Below, piece by piece: positions 1-9,226 of a stretch of 64,000 nucleotides of DNA (position 1 is its first letter; each line of letters begins with the position of its first letter). The DNA lies in assembly GCA_022846075.1 (NCBI GenBank), contig AP025582.1, positions 3,038,001 to 3,102,000 on the forward strand, given 5' to 3'. The notes under the pieces were generated by a model, which was not told where the DNA came from, did no database searches, and saw nothing but the letters and a program-made list of their open reading frames with translations. Source of the stretch: Oscillospiraceae bacterium (GTDB taxonomy: Bacteria > Bacillota > Clostridia > Oscillospirales > Oscillospiraceae). Both the position numbers and the translations under genes were made by a program.

Positions 1-212
1 ATAACGGTACTGTCAAATGGTTCAACGAGGAAAAGGGCTTTGGGTTTATCTCCAACAACGACGGCAGCGGCGACGTGTTCGTCCACTTCTCCGCCATCCA
101 GTCCGACGGGTTCCGCACCCTGGCCGAGGGCCAGGCGGTTTCCTACGACACCGAGGCCGATCCCAAGGACCGCAACAAGCAGCGGGCCATCAACGTCCGC
201 GTCGCCGCCTGA
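1..212 (+). CDS. Cold shock protein, CspA family (5' end outside window)
   Basis: The window opens inside this gene. The frame that starts at base 3 gives 69 residues to the stop at 210-212, so only the first codon or few are missing from a normal 65-72 residue protein. Both RNA-binding motifs of the cold shock fold are visible: RNP1 (KGFGFI) and RNP2 (VFVHFSAI). The family is a small cytoplasmic single-strand RNA/DNA chaperone that melts mRNA structure. The gene is followed after 18 bases by a strong terminator, so it is the last, and probably the only, gene of its transcript. Promoter and start are off the window. Which Csp paralogue it is cannot be said. Confidence 0.93.
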   Translation, partial: NGTVKWFNEEKGFGFISNNDGSGDVFVHFSAIQSDGFRTLAEGQAVSYDTEADPKDRNKQRAINVRVAA

Positions 213-230
213 GGCTGACCTTTCAAGACT

Positions 231-261
231 GCCGCCCCTTCACCGGGGCGGCTTTCTTTTT
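231..261 (+). terminator. Rho-independent terminator of the cold shock gene
   Basis: An 8-bp G+C stem (GCCGCCCC / GGGGCGGC) with a 4-base loop is followed by CTTTCTTTTT. It lies 18 bases after the csp stop. The rest of the gap up to base 485 shows no supportable gene or signal. Confidence 0.85.
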
Positions 262-485
262 GCCCAAGTCCCATCTGCCGGCCGGCCGCCCATGACCCTG
301 AGCCGCATCCTGCCAAATCATAAACTCCGATATCACAAAATCTGTTCCCCGCCAATATGATTTCCCCGAAAATCCCAGATACCCGCCCAACGGGCGGCCG
401 ACAAATGATATTCTTTTATTCTCCGGGGCTCCACGCCACGGATTTCATATCCCCATACGGGATTCCCGCCGCAGCCGTGCGCGCC

Positions 486-962
486 TTAAGCAGACGCCTC
501 AGCCTCACGTAACAGCAGCGATTTTATAAACGGCCTGCTTTCTTCATCGAGTAAAAACAGGAACGCATTATTGCGGCATCTCTGCAGCCGTTCGCCCTTC
601 AAAATGAAGTCATAGCCCATGGAGCACTTCTGATTGCAGGCGGCCGGATCCACCAGGCGCTTGCAGAGCGGCGCTTCCTGAACGGAGCGCGCCATCCCAT
701 CGGGCATCTCCTCCAAAAGCTCCATATACTGTGCAATATGGCCCGCGTAGATCCGGGCGAGAAGCCCCTTTTTGCGGAACACATAATTGGCGATCGTCTT
801 TTTGTTCAGGATGTAGGACACCACATAGCCGCTCTTGGCGGGCTTCACTTCCGTCTTACAGCCCAGCTTTGTCAGCTCGTCATGCAGATCACTCACAAAC
901 TCTCGGTTCTCCCCATCGACGCACGCCAAAAAATCCTGGAACGTATCTTTTTCACGCATCAT
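486..962 (-). CDS. Conserved hypothetical protein downstream of a flavin-binding-fold gene
   Basis: A 158-residue protein I do not recognise. I start it at the first of two adjacent ATGs (960-962), because AGGGAGAAC sits just upstream and because this start overlaps the end of the upstream gene by 11 bases, suggesting coupled translation. The frame stays open further upstream but without a ribosome site. There is no signal peptide or membrane segment. The C-terminal half carries a CNQKCSMGYDF stretch and a further Cys in QRCRNN; the spaced cysteines could bind metal or be redox active, which is inference only. It probably shares its transcript and role with the upstream pyridoxamine-oxidase-like protein. 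Confidence 0.7.
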   Translation of the reverse strand: MMREKDTFQDFLACVDGENREFVSDLHDELTKLGCKTEVKPAKSGYVVSYILNKKTIANYVFRKKGLLARIYAGHIAQYMELLEEMPDGMARSVQEAPLCKRLVDPAACNQKCSMGYDFILKGERLQRCRNNAFLFLLDEESRPFIKSLLLREAEASA

Positions 963-1419
963 TTTTGTTCTCCCTGGCAGATTCGGTTCGTTCGTCCCCG
1001 CCCACTTCAAAGGATTCGGAATGGAAATTCGCGTAATATCGGCCGCTCTCCGCGACAAATTTCAGGACGCAGTAATCCGGGTCGGTGACCCCGCCGGGGT
1101 AATACATGGTGTCGCCCTCCCGCCAAATCATTTCCTTGCTGGCGGCATCCTCCAGCACTTCCATGCGGCCGACCAGCATCACGCCACGGAAAAACCGCCT
1201 GTCGCAAAAGTAAATGCTGGCGTTTGGATTTTTCCTGTATTGCGCCACCCGCATGGAAGAGGTATTCGTGGTAAAATAAAATTCCCGGATCCCCACCCGC
1301 TTGCGGGGCGGCAGCATGGCTTTCATGTTGGGAAAGCCATCCTCTGAAATAGACGCGACAAAGGCGACCCCTTGCTTTTCAATCAAATTCCCAATCGTTT
1401 TTTCAGCGTCGCGCATCAT
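952..1419 (-). CDS. Pyridoxamine 5'-phosphate oxidase-like (flavin-binding split barrel) protein
   Basis: A 155-residue protein with the layout of the PNPOx-like / general stress protein 26 group: an N-terminal helix, then FVASISEDGFPNMKAM, then EFYFTTNTSSMR and a strand with ASIYFCD. Such proteins bind FMN, F420 or heme and reduce small molecules. This one is shorter than true PdxH and lacks its C-terminal signature, so a vitamin B6 role is unlikely. Start: the first of two ATGs, seven bases after AGGAGGAG. It is first in a two-gene unit with the hypothetical protein that overlaps its 3' end by 11 bases. Confidence 0.82.
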   Translation of the reverse strand: MMRDAEKTIGNLIEKQGVAFVASISEDGFPNMKAMLPPRKRVGIREFYFTTNTSSMRVAQYRKNPNASIYFCDRRFFRGVMLVGRMEVLEDAASKEMIWREGDTMYYPGGVTDPDYCVLKFVAESGRYYANFHSESFEVGGDERTESARENKNDA

Positions 1420-1468
1420 ATGCTCCTCCTCTTTTCTTCCACAGAATCATCTTTATTTTTATAGGCTC

Positions 1469-3712
1469 TCACTCGGAACAGGCCGCCCGCAGACTGTCCG
1501 CCGTCAGTGTTTTCGCATTTCTCAGCAACTCCATCGGCGTACCGGTGAACACCACCTCGCCGCCCTTGTCTCCGCCGTCGGGGCCGATGTCGATGATCCA
1601 GTCCGCCCGCTTCATCACCTCCAGGTTGTGCTCGATCACCACCAGCGTGTTCCCCCGGGACACGATAAAATCGAACAGCTTGAGCAGATTTTGAATGTCG
1701 GACAGGTGCAGGCCGGTGGTGGGCTCGTCCATCACGATGATGCCGCCCTTTTTCCCCAGGTTTTTCGCCAGCTTGACGCGCTGGCGCTCGCCGCCGGAGA
1801 GGGTGCCGAGGGGCTGGCCCAGCGTTAGATAGCCCAGGCCCACCTGCTCCATCCCCTTCAGGCGCTTGCGGATCTTGGCGTCCTCGAACACCTCCAGCGC
1901 TTGGGAGGCGGTTAGCCCCAGCAGCTCCACAATATTTTTTCCCTTGTAGGCGCAGGCAAGGGCCTCCCCGTTATACCGCACGCCGCCGCAGGCCTCGCAC
2001 TCAGTCACGATGGGGTCCATGAAGGCAAGCTCCGTGACGATGACCCCCTTGCCGCCGCACACCGGGCAGGCCCCGGCGGAGTTGAAGCTGAACAGGCCTT
2101 CCGGCTTGCCGCTCTCCCGCGCCAGGAGCTTGCGCATCTCATCAAAAAAGCCCAAGTAGGAAGCGGGGGTGGAGCGGTTGGTGGCCGTGATGGGCCCCTG
2201 GTCAATCATCACGACGTCGCTTTCATACTGTTTGGCAAACACCTGGGAAATCAGGGTGCTCTTACCCGAGCCGGCCACGCCGGTCACCACGGTCATGATA
2301 CCAAGGGGAATGTCCACATCCACGTGCTTCAGGTTGTGTAGGCAGGCGTCCCGAACCGGCAGGCTGCCCGCCGCCCGGCGGACCGCCTCCTTGATGGGCA
2401 ATACCTGCCGCATGGCCCGCCCCGTCAGGGTGTCGGCCTGGAGCAGCTCCGGGTAGCTGCCCGCGAACACGATTTCTCCGCCGTTCTGCCCTGCCCCCGG
2501 CCCCACGTCGATCACGTGGTCGGCGATGGAGATGACGTCCTTGTCGTGCTCCACCACCAGGACGGTATTGCCCTTGTCCCGGAGCTGGCGAAGCAAATCG
2601 TTCATGCGGTATACGTCCCGGGGGTGCATCCCGGCGCTGGGCTCGTCGAAGATATAGGTCATGCCGGTCAGGCTGCTGCCCATGTACCGCACCAGCTTGA
2701 GCCGCTGGGCCTCCCCGCCGGAGAGGGAGGGCGTCTCCCGGTTCAGATGCAGGTAGGGCAGGCCGATCTCAATCATTCGGTCCAAGCCCTCAATCAGAGT
2801 ATACACCAGAACATCCACCGCCGGATTGTATATTTGCGACAAAACTTCCCGAAGCCGGGTCAATTCCATGCCGCAGAGGTCCGCGATGGAATAGCCGTTT
2901 ATCTTACAGCTGAGGGCGGCCTCGTTCAGCCGCTTCCCGTGGCAGTCGGCGCACTCCATCTCGGCAACCAGGCTTTGGGACTTCTCCTGGGTGTGTCTGC
3001 TTTTTTGGCTGATGTCCCGGTTCAAAAGCGTCTTGGTGTACTTGTGGTACAGCCCGGTCACCTTCGGGTGCTCCGGCTCGCCCCTGCCGTCCCGGGAGCC
3101 GTAGAGCAGGAGGTTGTATTCCTCGCCGGAATACTGCCGAATGGGCTTGTCCGGGTCGAACAGGCCGGACTGGGCGTACTGCTTCCAGTACCAGGACCCG
3201 GGCCGGTAGAGGGAATCCTTGACGCAGCCCTCGTTCCAGGATTTATCCAGGTCCAGAATCGCCTCCACGTCAACTTTGGTGATCTTCCCCAGGCCGGAGC
3301 AGGTCTTGCACATGCCGTTGGGGTCGTTGAAGGAAAAGTAGGAGGCCGTACCCACATAGGGCTCTCCAACGCGGGAAAACAGGAGCCGCAGGCTGGCGTA
3401 CAGCCCGCTGATGGTCCCCACGGTGGAGCGGGCGTTCCCGCCCAGAGGGGACTGGTCCACCACCACCGAGGGCGTCAGGTTGTCGATGCGCTCCACCGCC
3501 GGCTTGGGGTACTTGGGCAGCCTGGAGCGCACATAGGCCGGGTAGGTAGCGTTCATCTGCCGCTGGGACTCGGCGGCGATGGTGTCAAAGACGATGCTGG
3601 ACTTGCCGGAGCCGGACACGCCGGTAAACACCGTGATTTTTTCCTTTGGGACCCGGAACGTGACATGCTTCAAATTGTTCTGGGTCAGCCCATGCACAAG
3701 AATATCCGCCAT
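1469..3712 (-). CDS. UvrA-like tandem ABC ATPase (short, class II / drug-resistance type)
   Basis: A 747-residue protein with two ABC ATPase units. The first Walker A is GVSGSGKS (31-38) and the second is GVAGSGKST. Both signatures (LSGGEAQRLKL, LSGGERQRVKL) and both Walker B regions (YIFDEPSAGMHP, IIVMDEPTTGLH) are intact. Zinc-type CxxC pairs occur at CKTC, CADC, CPVC and CEAC. Housekeeping UvrA is about 940 residues and has a UvrB-binding domain; this one is about 200 shorter, like the UvrA2 / DrrC group linked to resistance against DNA-binding drugs. It lies 4 bases after a MATE exporter, so the two are co-translated, fitting a drug-defence role. That role is inference; a repair role is not excluded. 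Confidence 0.88.
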   Translation of the reverse strand: MADILVHGLTQNNLKHVTFRVPKEKITVFTGVSGSGKSSIVFDTIAAESQRQMNATYPAYVRSRLPKYPKPAVERIDNLTPSVVVDQSPLGGNARSTVGTISGLYASLRLLFSRVGEPYVGTASYFSFNDPNGMCKTCSGLGKITKVDVEAILDLDKSWNEGCVKDSLYRPGSWYWKQYAQSGLFDPDKPIRQYSGEEYNLLLYGSRDGRGEPEHPKVTGLYHKYTKTLLNRDISQKSRHTQEKSQSLVAEMECADCHGKRLNEAALSCKINGYSIADLCGMELTRLREVLSQIYNPAVDVLVYTLIEGLDRMIEIGLPYLHLNRETPSLSGGEAQRLKLVRYMGSSLTGMTYIFDEPSAGMHPRDVYRMNDLLRQLRDKGNTVLVVEHDKDVISIADHVIDVGPGAGQNGGEIVFAGSYPELLQADTLTGRAMRQVLPIKEAVRRAAGSLPVRDACLHNLKHVDVDIPLGIMTVVTGVAGSGKSTLISQVFAKQYESDVVMIDQGPITATNRSTPASYLGFFDEMRKLLARESGKPEGLFSFNSAGACPVCGGKGVIVTELAFMDPIVTECEACGGVRYNGEALACAYKGKNIVELLGLTASQALEVFEDAKIRKRLKGMEQVGLGYLTLGQPLGTLSGGERQRVKLAKNLGKKGGIIVMDEPTTGLHLSDIQNLLKLFDFIVSRGNTLVVIEHNLEVMKRADWIIDIGPDGGDKGGEVVFTGTPMELLRNAKTLTADSLRAACSE

Positions 3713-3716
3713 CTGG

Positions 3717-5099
3717 TTACACCTCTTCTTGTTTCCTTTTCCTATCTCGCCACAGCAGCAGCGCCACGACCAGCGCGGTCAGATAATCCGCCATGGGGCT
3801 CGCGCACAAAATGCCGTCCATCCCCCAAACCCGGGAGAACATATGGATGAGGGGAACCATCAGCAGAAGCGGGCGGAGGACGGACAGCAGCAGGGCCTTG
3901 ACCGCCTGCCCCGTCGCCAGATAATACTGGGCGGTCACGACCTGAAACCCCGCCACGGGCATCCCCAGCAGGAAGACCCGCATACACCGGACCCCAAATT
4001 TCAGATATGCCGGGCCATCCACCCCAAACAGCCCCAGAATCCATGCCGGGAACAGGACACAGCCCAGCCACCCAAGGACGGAAACGGCGGTGGCCGCGCC
4101 CACCGCTCTCCGAACGGTCTCCTTTACCCGGTGGTCCAAGCCGGCCCCCTGGTTGAATCCGATGATGGGCTGGATGCCGACCCCAATCCCCACGCAGATG
4201 GAGACGACGATGGTGCTGATTCGGAGCACGATGCCAACCGCGCTGAGCGCCGCCTCGCCGCTGACCGCCCCGGTCCCAAAACGCACCACCGCCTTGTTCA
4301 GCTCGATTTGCAGGATCGCCGCCGCGATTTGGATCATGCAGGCCGGAAGGCCGAACATGACCACCTGCCCGCAGACCGGGAGGGCGGGGCGGAGGTATTT
4401 CCTCCTTAAGCGGATGCGCCCCTTTTTCAGGAAATAAACCAGCAGAATCCCGGCGGACAAGACCTGCGAGGTCACGGTGGCGATGGCCGCGCCCCTGACG
4501 CCCCAGCCCAAAACAAAGAGGTAGATGGGGTCGAGGATGAGGTTCAAAATTGCCCCCGCCAGAAAACAGCCCATGGCCAGCACGGGGCTGCCGTCCGCTC
4601 TCGCGATGCTGGACAGCGCGACCGCGGCGATACTGAAGGGGGCGCCCAGCAAAATGATGGAGGCATAGTCCAGCACATAGGGCAGGGAACCCCCCGCGCC
4701 CTCCGTCGCCCCAAAGGCCAGCGCCAACGGCCTCAAAAAGGCAAGGCAGACGACGGTAAACAAAATCCCTACGACCACGGACAGCGTAAACACGGCCCCC
4801 AGGGTCTTTTCCGCCTCCTCCCGCCTGCCCGCGCCCATGCTCATAGCGGTATAGACGCTGCCGCCGATTCCCAGCAGGGTGGCGACGGACAACAGGATGG
4901 TGACGAAGGGAAACGTCACCGTGGTGGCGGCGATACCCAAATAGCCGACCCCCTGCCCGATAAAGATTTGGTCCACCACGTTATACAGGGCGTCCACCAG
5001 CATGGACAGGACGGACGGCACTGCGAATTGCACCAGCAGCCTGCCCACCGGCGCGGCCGCGAGGGGGTTTTGTCCCTCCGGTTTGATTGCCTCTTCCAT
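3717..5099 (-). CDS. MATE family multidrug / sodium antiporter
   Basis: A 460-residue inner membrane protein with about 12 hydrophobic segments in two homologous halves, the usual MATE length. The N-terminus (PVGRLLVQFAVPSVLSMLVD) and the early motif YNVVDQIFIGQGVG match the family, which exports cationic drugs and dyes in exchange for sodium or protons. Start: ATG after AAGGAGAG. The next gene, a UvrA-like ATPase, begins 4 bases after the stop. A divergent AraC/GyrI-type regulator starts 156 bases upstream and is the obvious candidate controller. The substrate cannot be read from the sequence. Confidence 0.93.
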   Translation of the reverse strand: MEEAIKPEGQNPLAAAPVGRLLVQFAVPSVLSMLVDALYNVVDQIFIGQGVGYLGIAATTVTFPFVTILLSVATLLGIGGSVYTAMSMGAGRREEAEKTLGAVFTLSVVVGILFTVVCLAFLRPLALAFGATEGAGGSLPYVLDYASIILLGAPFSIAAVALSSIARADGSPVLAMGCFLAGAILNLILDPIYLFVLGWGVRGAAIATVTSQVLSAGILLVYFLKKGRIRLRRKYLRPALPVCGQVVMFGLPACMIQIAAAILQIELNKAVVRFGTGAVSGEAALSAVGIVLRISTIVVSICVGIGVGIQPIIGFNQGAGLDHRVKETVRRAVGAATAVSVLGWLGCVLFPAWILGLFGVDGPAYLKFGVRCMRVFLLGMPVAGFQVVTAQYYLATGQAVKALLLSVLRPLLLMVPLIHMFSRVWGMDGILCASPMADYLTALVVALLLWRDRKRKQEEV

Positions 5100-5255
5100 T
5101 TCTCTTCTCTCCTTTTGCTGTTCCGGTTTTCATCGTTCCGTCTCCAGCCTATCAAAGGGAAGAATTTTAATCCTGATGCTTTTTGCGGCATTTTTTAGCT
5201 CTGGCGGGCGGCCATGCGGTATGGTATCATAAAAGCGGCGGAGGGAGGTGCCGTT

Positions 5256-6134
5256 TTGAACCAAATATCCCCCTTAGAAAGGGCCATCGAATATATCGAG
5301 CATCACCTGAATGAAAACATCGGCTTGAGCGACGTGTCAAGGGAGACCGGCTATTCCTACTACCACATGACGCGGCTGTTTTCCTCCGTTTTGGGGGAAT
5401 CCGTCGGCCGCTACATCAACCGGCGCAGGCTGTATAACGCCTCGGAAAAGCTCATCCACTCCAACCAGCGGGTCATCGACATCGCCCTCGACTGCGGGTT
5501 TCAATCGCCGGAGGCGTTCAGCCGGGCGTTCAAGGCCGCCTTTGGCAGCAGCCCGGTGGAATACCGAAGGGCGGGGCTCGACCTGGTGGTGAACGCCAAG
5601 CGGGAGCTGCTGCCCGAGGACGTGACCCATATCGCGAACAACATCTCCCGCTCGCCCGAGCTTGTCACGAGGAAGGAGACGAGGATAGCCGGCCTACGGG
5701 GCACGACCTCCCTCTCCGATAACCGGCTCCCCGCGCTGTGGGAGGAATTCCTGCGTCTCCATAAAGGCCTGAAAGACCTGTTTCCGCCCTCCGGCGCGGG
5801 TTACGGTATCTGTGAAACACAGCAGACCACTTATACCCAAGACGGCGACATACTCTTCGCCGTCATGGTGGGCAGCCCCGTGGACGATTTCGACCGTCTC
5901 CCGCCCGCCTTGTCCTTGGAGCAAAAAGTCCTGCGGGCGGGAAGGTACGCGGCTTTCACCCACCGGGGAACCTTCGCGAACCTGGTCAAAACCTATCAAT
6001 ACATTTTCGGCACGTGGCTGCCGACCGCGGGCGTGGAGCTGGACGACCGCGAGGACTTCGAAGTCTATGAGCGGGAGGTGCTCTCCTTCGACGACCCAAA
6101 CAACGAGGTCAAGATTTTTATCCCAATCAAATAA
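5256..6134 (+). CDS. AraC-type regulator with GyrI-like effector domain
   Basis: A 292-residue protein. An N-terminal AraC double helix-turn-helix (from ERAIEYIEHHLNENIGLSDVS to the GFQSPEAFSRAFKAAFGSSP signature) is followed by a C-terminal GyrI/SOUL-like effector-binding domain. The layout is that of Rob and of several Firmicute multidrug regulators, in which the GyrI domain binds lipophilic drugs. I choose the TTG start at 5256 because GGAGG sits seven bases before it; an ATG at 5214 in the same frame has no ribosome site. It is divergent from the MATE-UvrA operon, its likely target, and ends in a strong terminator. Confidence 0.88.
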   Translation: MNQISPLERAIEYIEHHLNENIGLSDVSRETGYSYYHMTRLFSSVLGESVGRYINRRRLYNASEKLIHSNQRVIDIALDCGFQSPEAFSRAFKAAFGSSPVEYRRAGLDLVVNAKRELLPEDVTHIANNISRSPELVTRKETRIAGLRGTTSLSDNRLPALWEEFLRLHKGLKDLFPPSGAGYGICETQQTTYTQDGDILFAVMVGSPVDDFDRLPPALSLEQKVLRAGRYAAFTHRGTFANLVKTYQYIFGTWLPTAGVELDDREDFEVYEREVLSFDDPNNEVKIFIPIK

Positions 6135-6170
6135 GGACGGGACCCCGCCGGCGGGGTCCCGTCCTTTTTT
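6133..6170 (+). terminator. Terminator between AraC regulator and ABC exporter genes
   Basis: A near-perfect inverted repeat of about 16 bp (AGGACGGGACCCCGCC and its complement) begins at the AraC stop codon and is followed by a T run on the plus strand. It separates two convergent transcripts and may also serve the minus-strand ABC gene. Confidence 0.88.
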
Positions 6171-6203
6171 AATCCCAAAGTCCCGGCGCGCCACAGCCGC
6201 CGC

Positions 6204-6875
6204 TCACCCCCGGAACCGCTTCTTCATTTCCTCCCCGGACAGAACCCCCAGCTCCCCCTCCTCTATGGCATAGATGTGGGTGCACAGCGTTTCCAAATCG
6301 TCATAGTTGTGGGAGGTCATGAGAATCGTCCGCCCCTCCGCCTGGAGGACGCGGATGATCTCCTTTGTGTCGTTGTAGGTCTTGTAGTCCAGGGCGTTGA
6401 ACGGCTCATCCAGAATCAGGATATCCTGGTGCTCCATGATGGCCTGCGCGATGCCCAGCTTCTGCTTCATGCCCAGGGAGTAATGCTCCACCTTGGTCTT
6501 GTCCTCCGGGTCGAGCCCCACCTTCTGCATGGCGGCACGGATTTCCTTCTCCCCAGCCACGCCGCGGATCCCGGCCAGGTACCGCAGATTCTGCAGGCCC
6601 GTATTGAGCCCGATAAATCCGGGGGCGTTGATCAGCACCCCCACGTTCTCGGGGAAATCCCGGCCCCTGCCCAGGGCCCGGCCCCTCACACAGACCTCCC
6701 CGCTGTCCGGGACCAGAAAGCCGCAGATGATGTTGAACAGAACCGACTTTCCGCTCCCGTTGCTTCCGACGATGCCCACGGTGTTCCCCTTTTCAATATC
6801 CAGGGAGACATTGGACAAAACGCGCCGCCCGGAAAAGCTCTTACTGACGTTACGCAATGAAATGATGGGTTCCAT
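6204..6875 (-). CDS. ABC transporter ATP-binding protein (LanF / BcrA-like)
   Basis: A 223-residue single ABC ATPase. Walker A is GSNGSGKS (37-44), the signature is the variant YSLGMKQK (132-139) and Walker B is ILILDEPFN (about 153-160). The SLGMKQ signature without GGE is typical of the BcrA/LanF branch, which works with membrane subunits in peptide-antibiotic export or self-protection. It follows two permease genes (12-base gap), so the unit permease-permease-ATPase is one exporter. A LytTR/GHKL two-component pair lies upstream on the same strand. Start: ATG after AAGGAGG. The substrate is not readable. Confidence 0.9.
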   Translation of the reverse strand: MEPIISLRNVSKSFSGRRVLSNVSLDIEKGNTVGIVGSNGSGKSVLFNIICGFLVPDSGEVCVRGRALGRGRDFPENVGVLINAPGFIGLNTGLQNLRYLAGIRGVAGEKEIRAAMQKVGLDPEDKTKVEHYSLGMKQKLGIAQAIMEHQDILILDEPFNALDYKTYNDTKEIIRVLQAEGRTILMTSHNYDDLETLCTHIYAIEEGELGVLSGEEMKKRFRG

Positions 6876-6887
6876 AGGTGTTCCTCC

Positions 6888-8372
6888 TTAATGATTGAAC
6901 AGCCGCCTGACGCCCCGGCGGTAAAGCCAGAGGGTCATGCCCAGGGACAGGGCCGCCAGCAGTGCGGCGGCTACCGCGGCCGGCACGGTTCCGCCCGTCT
7001 GGGGAAGGTCCAGCCGCGCCAGGCTGGAAAGTCCCACGGGCAGCCACGGAATGGGCAGTATACATAGAAAATGCAGCAGCAGGGCGGCCACAAATCCAGC
7101 CGTCGCCTGCCCCGTCACGCACAGGGCGGCCAGGATCAGCAGAAATTGAAACGCAACATCCAAAAGCTTCAGCCCCACCGCCGCCGCGGTCAAGCCCCAA
7201 TTCAGGGACAGATTCAGCAGCAAGGGCGGCATAATGGCCGCAAGGGCCAGCAGGCCGCCGTACAGCAGGAGCCAGAGAAGCCCGGTATGAAGAAGCGCCC
7301 CCAGCAGCTCTGTCCGCCGCCGCAGGCGGACCGTCAGAAAAACGGAGCGTTCCCCCGCCGCCTGGGTGCAGAATCCCCCCAGCGGCCACAGGGGGAGCAG
7401 CTCAATGGTCAGCAGGGTCAGCAGGCCCATGGGGTAAAAATACCCGGTGCCGTGTCCCGCAAACAGGCGGACCAGCCAGTCCGTGCCATCCTCCGGCGGG
7501 CCTCCGACGATCCAGGTCCAGGCCGTCACAAGGGCAATCAGGCCAAGCAGCGCCAGCCCGTTTTTCCCGGTAAACAGGACCCGGCGGTAATAGGACGCCA
7601 GCCCATGCCCGCCCCGCCCGGAAACAGAGGGCCGCCACCGCCATCTCCGGGTGACGAGCCACACCATCCCGGCCGCCAGCACCGCCGTGGTCACGGCGGT
7701 CAGCGGCAGGCGCCAGGGCTGCGCCAGATCGTGGAGCAGAAAGACCCAGTGGTTGATCCCGGTCAAAAACACGAGGGGCGGGCGGGACATGACCGGCAGC
7801 TGGAGCCAGAGCACCGCGAACAAATAGAGCCCCACGAGCAGCTTGACCGCCAGGGACCGGCCGCAGAAGTGGCCCAGGCAGAGGGCCGTCAGGGCAATCA
7901 GCCAGTACCCCAGCAGCACTTGCCCGGCACAGCAGAGGATGGCGGTCCAGAGGGATGGGAAGTACCCCCGCAGCAGCGTAAATACCTCCCCCCACAGGCC
8001 GCCCGGCGCCTCCGGCCAGCCTCCGGCGATGGGAAGCCCCAGTCCGGAGAGGAGGACCGCCGCCATCTGCCCCAGCCAGAACAGGGCCGCGATGCCGGAC
8101 AGCGCCCGCCATTTGTGGAAAAAGTACCGGCCATAGGTTCCATACCGCGCCAGCACCAAAAGCGTGTCGTCCTCCATCACGCCGGCGCAGAGAAACAGAA
8201 ACACAGGCAGCACACCAAACGTGAAATAATACTGGTCGTTCAGGACCGCCAACAGATGAAGGGGAAGGGAGCCCTGCCCGTTCACCCGTTCCGTCAGTCC
8301 AAACAGAAGGGACAGCCCAAACAGCAGGAAGAACTTCCCCAGGCCGACCTTCTCCCACACACGGCGCGCCAT
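6888..8372 (-). CDS. Large ABC exporter membrane protein (hypothetical permease)
   Basis: A 494-residue, very hydrophobic protein with about 12 predicted membrane segments, twice the size of a normal LanE/LanG permease; it may be a fused pair of six-helix units. There is no ATPase motif and no soluble domain of size. It is flanked by a second permease (4 bases upstream) and by the ATPase (12 bases downstream), so it is assigned as the second membrane subunit by context. I recognise no family motif. Confidence 0.72.
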   Translation of the reverse strand: MARRVWEKVGLGKFFLLFGLSLLFGLTERVNGQGSLPLHLLAVLNDQYYFTFGVLPVFLFLCAGVMEDDTLLVLARYGTYGRYFFHKWRALSGIAALFWLGQMAAVLLSGLGLPIAGGWPEAPGGLWGEVFTLLRGYFPSLWTAILCCAGQVLLGYWLIALTALCLGHFCGRSLAVKLLVGLYLFAVLWLQLPVMSRPPLVFLTGINHWVFLLHDLAQPWRLPLTAVTTAVLAAGMVWLVTRRWRWRPSVSGRGGHGLASYYRRVLFTGKNGLALLGLIALVTAWTWIVGGPPEDGTDWLVRLFAGHGTGYFYPMGLLTLLTIELLPLWPLGGFCTQAAGERSVFLTVRLRRRTELLGALLHTGLLWLLLYGGLLALAAIMPPLLLNLSLNWGLTAAAVGLKLLDVAFQFLLILAALCVTGQATAGFVAALLLHFLCILPIPWLPVGLSSLARLDLPQTGGTVPAAVAAALLAALSLGMTLWLYRRGVRRLFNH

Positions 8373-8376
8373 GGGT

Positions 8377-9138
8377 TCACACCTGGTAAATGGAGAGGTT
8401 CTTCCCTTTTTGAAAGAAGAAGGCCGCCAGCCCCATCACAACACACATCAGCGCCGGCCCCGCGATAAATGACGCGGTGTGGACCGCCTCCGCGCTCATG
8501 CTGGTGGGCTCAAAGGCCGTCACAAACCGCAGCCCCGGCATCCCGAGGATAGCCCAAAAGAAGTTCTCCAGAATGACATAGATGAACGGCCCCGTCAGGA
8601 TGACAAATATATTGCCGCCGTAAAGGGCCAGGACAAAGCCAAAGGTCATGGTCAGGACCCCCAGCAGCCCCTTCCACGCGGAGAGCGCCAGCGCGTAGAG
8701 AACCGGCCTTTGGGCGTACAGGTCCAGGAAAACGTGGGAGTAGCCCACGGGGAGCGGCCAAAGCGCCTGCGGCGCCCTGACGTACAGGGCAAACAGGGCG
8801 GAGACGAAATAGGGCACCATCATAATAATAAACGCGGATACCGCGCAGGCGCACCACTTTGTCACCAGATAGCGGCCCTTGCCGATTCGGGGCAGGGTAT
8901 AGGTCAGAAAACGGTCCCGCCGCTCGTAGTAAAGCTGCCAGCAAATCGGAATGGTGACAAACAACGGGAACAAAAGGCTCAAAAACTCCGTGCCGATTTC
9001 CCAGGGGTCGAGCTCAAAGTGGAGGGTATACTCCCGATACAGGGTACAGGAGAGGATACAGGTCAGCAGGGTGAGGAGCACCGTTGTGACGAGGACCGGC
9101 TTGGCAATTTTCTTTCCTTCCAATATGAAGTTTCGCAT
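8377..9138 (-). CDS. ABC exporter permease subunit
   Basis: A 253-residue protein with about six membrane segments, beginning MRNFILEGKKIAKPVL. Its size and layout (a short cytoplasmic start, a first helix, a large loop, then helices in pairs) fit an ABC-2 permease of the bacitracin / lantibiotic-immunity type. I choose the ATG at 9138 because AGGAAG lies eight bases upstream; the frame is open for 15 more codons without such a site. First gene of the exporter operon. A possible promoter (TTGCCT-16-TAATAT) lies in the 88 bases before it, after a large hairpin that separates it from the kinase gene. Confidence 0.8.
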   Translation of the reverse strand: MRNFILEGKKIAKPVLVTTVLLTLLTCILSCTLYREYTLHFELDPWEIGTEFLSLLFPLFVTIPICWQLYYERRDRFLTYTLPRIGKGRYLVTKWCACAVSAFIIMMVPYFVSALFALYVRAPQALWPLPVGYSHVFLDLYAQRPVLYALALSAWKGLLGVLTMTFGFVLALYGGNIFVILTGPFIYVILENFFWAILGMPGLRFVTAFEPTSMSAEAVHTASFIAGPALMCVVMGLAAFFFQKGKNLSIYQV

Positions 9139-9226
9139 GTCTGTTCTTCCTTTCGATGGGAATGGATCCGTCAACGCCTTCATATTAGCATCCCCCGCCG
9201 GAAAGGCAAGGCAACGGGAACAAACA

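Noticed and set aside
8377-9183. Longer start for the ABC permease at 9183
   Set aside because: The extra 15 codons lack a ribosome site, while AGGAAG supports the start at 9138.
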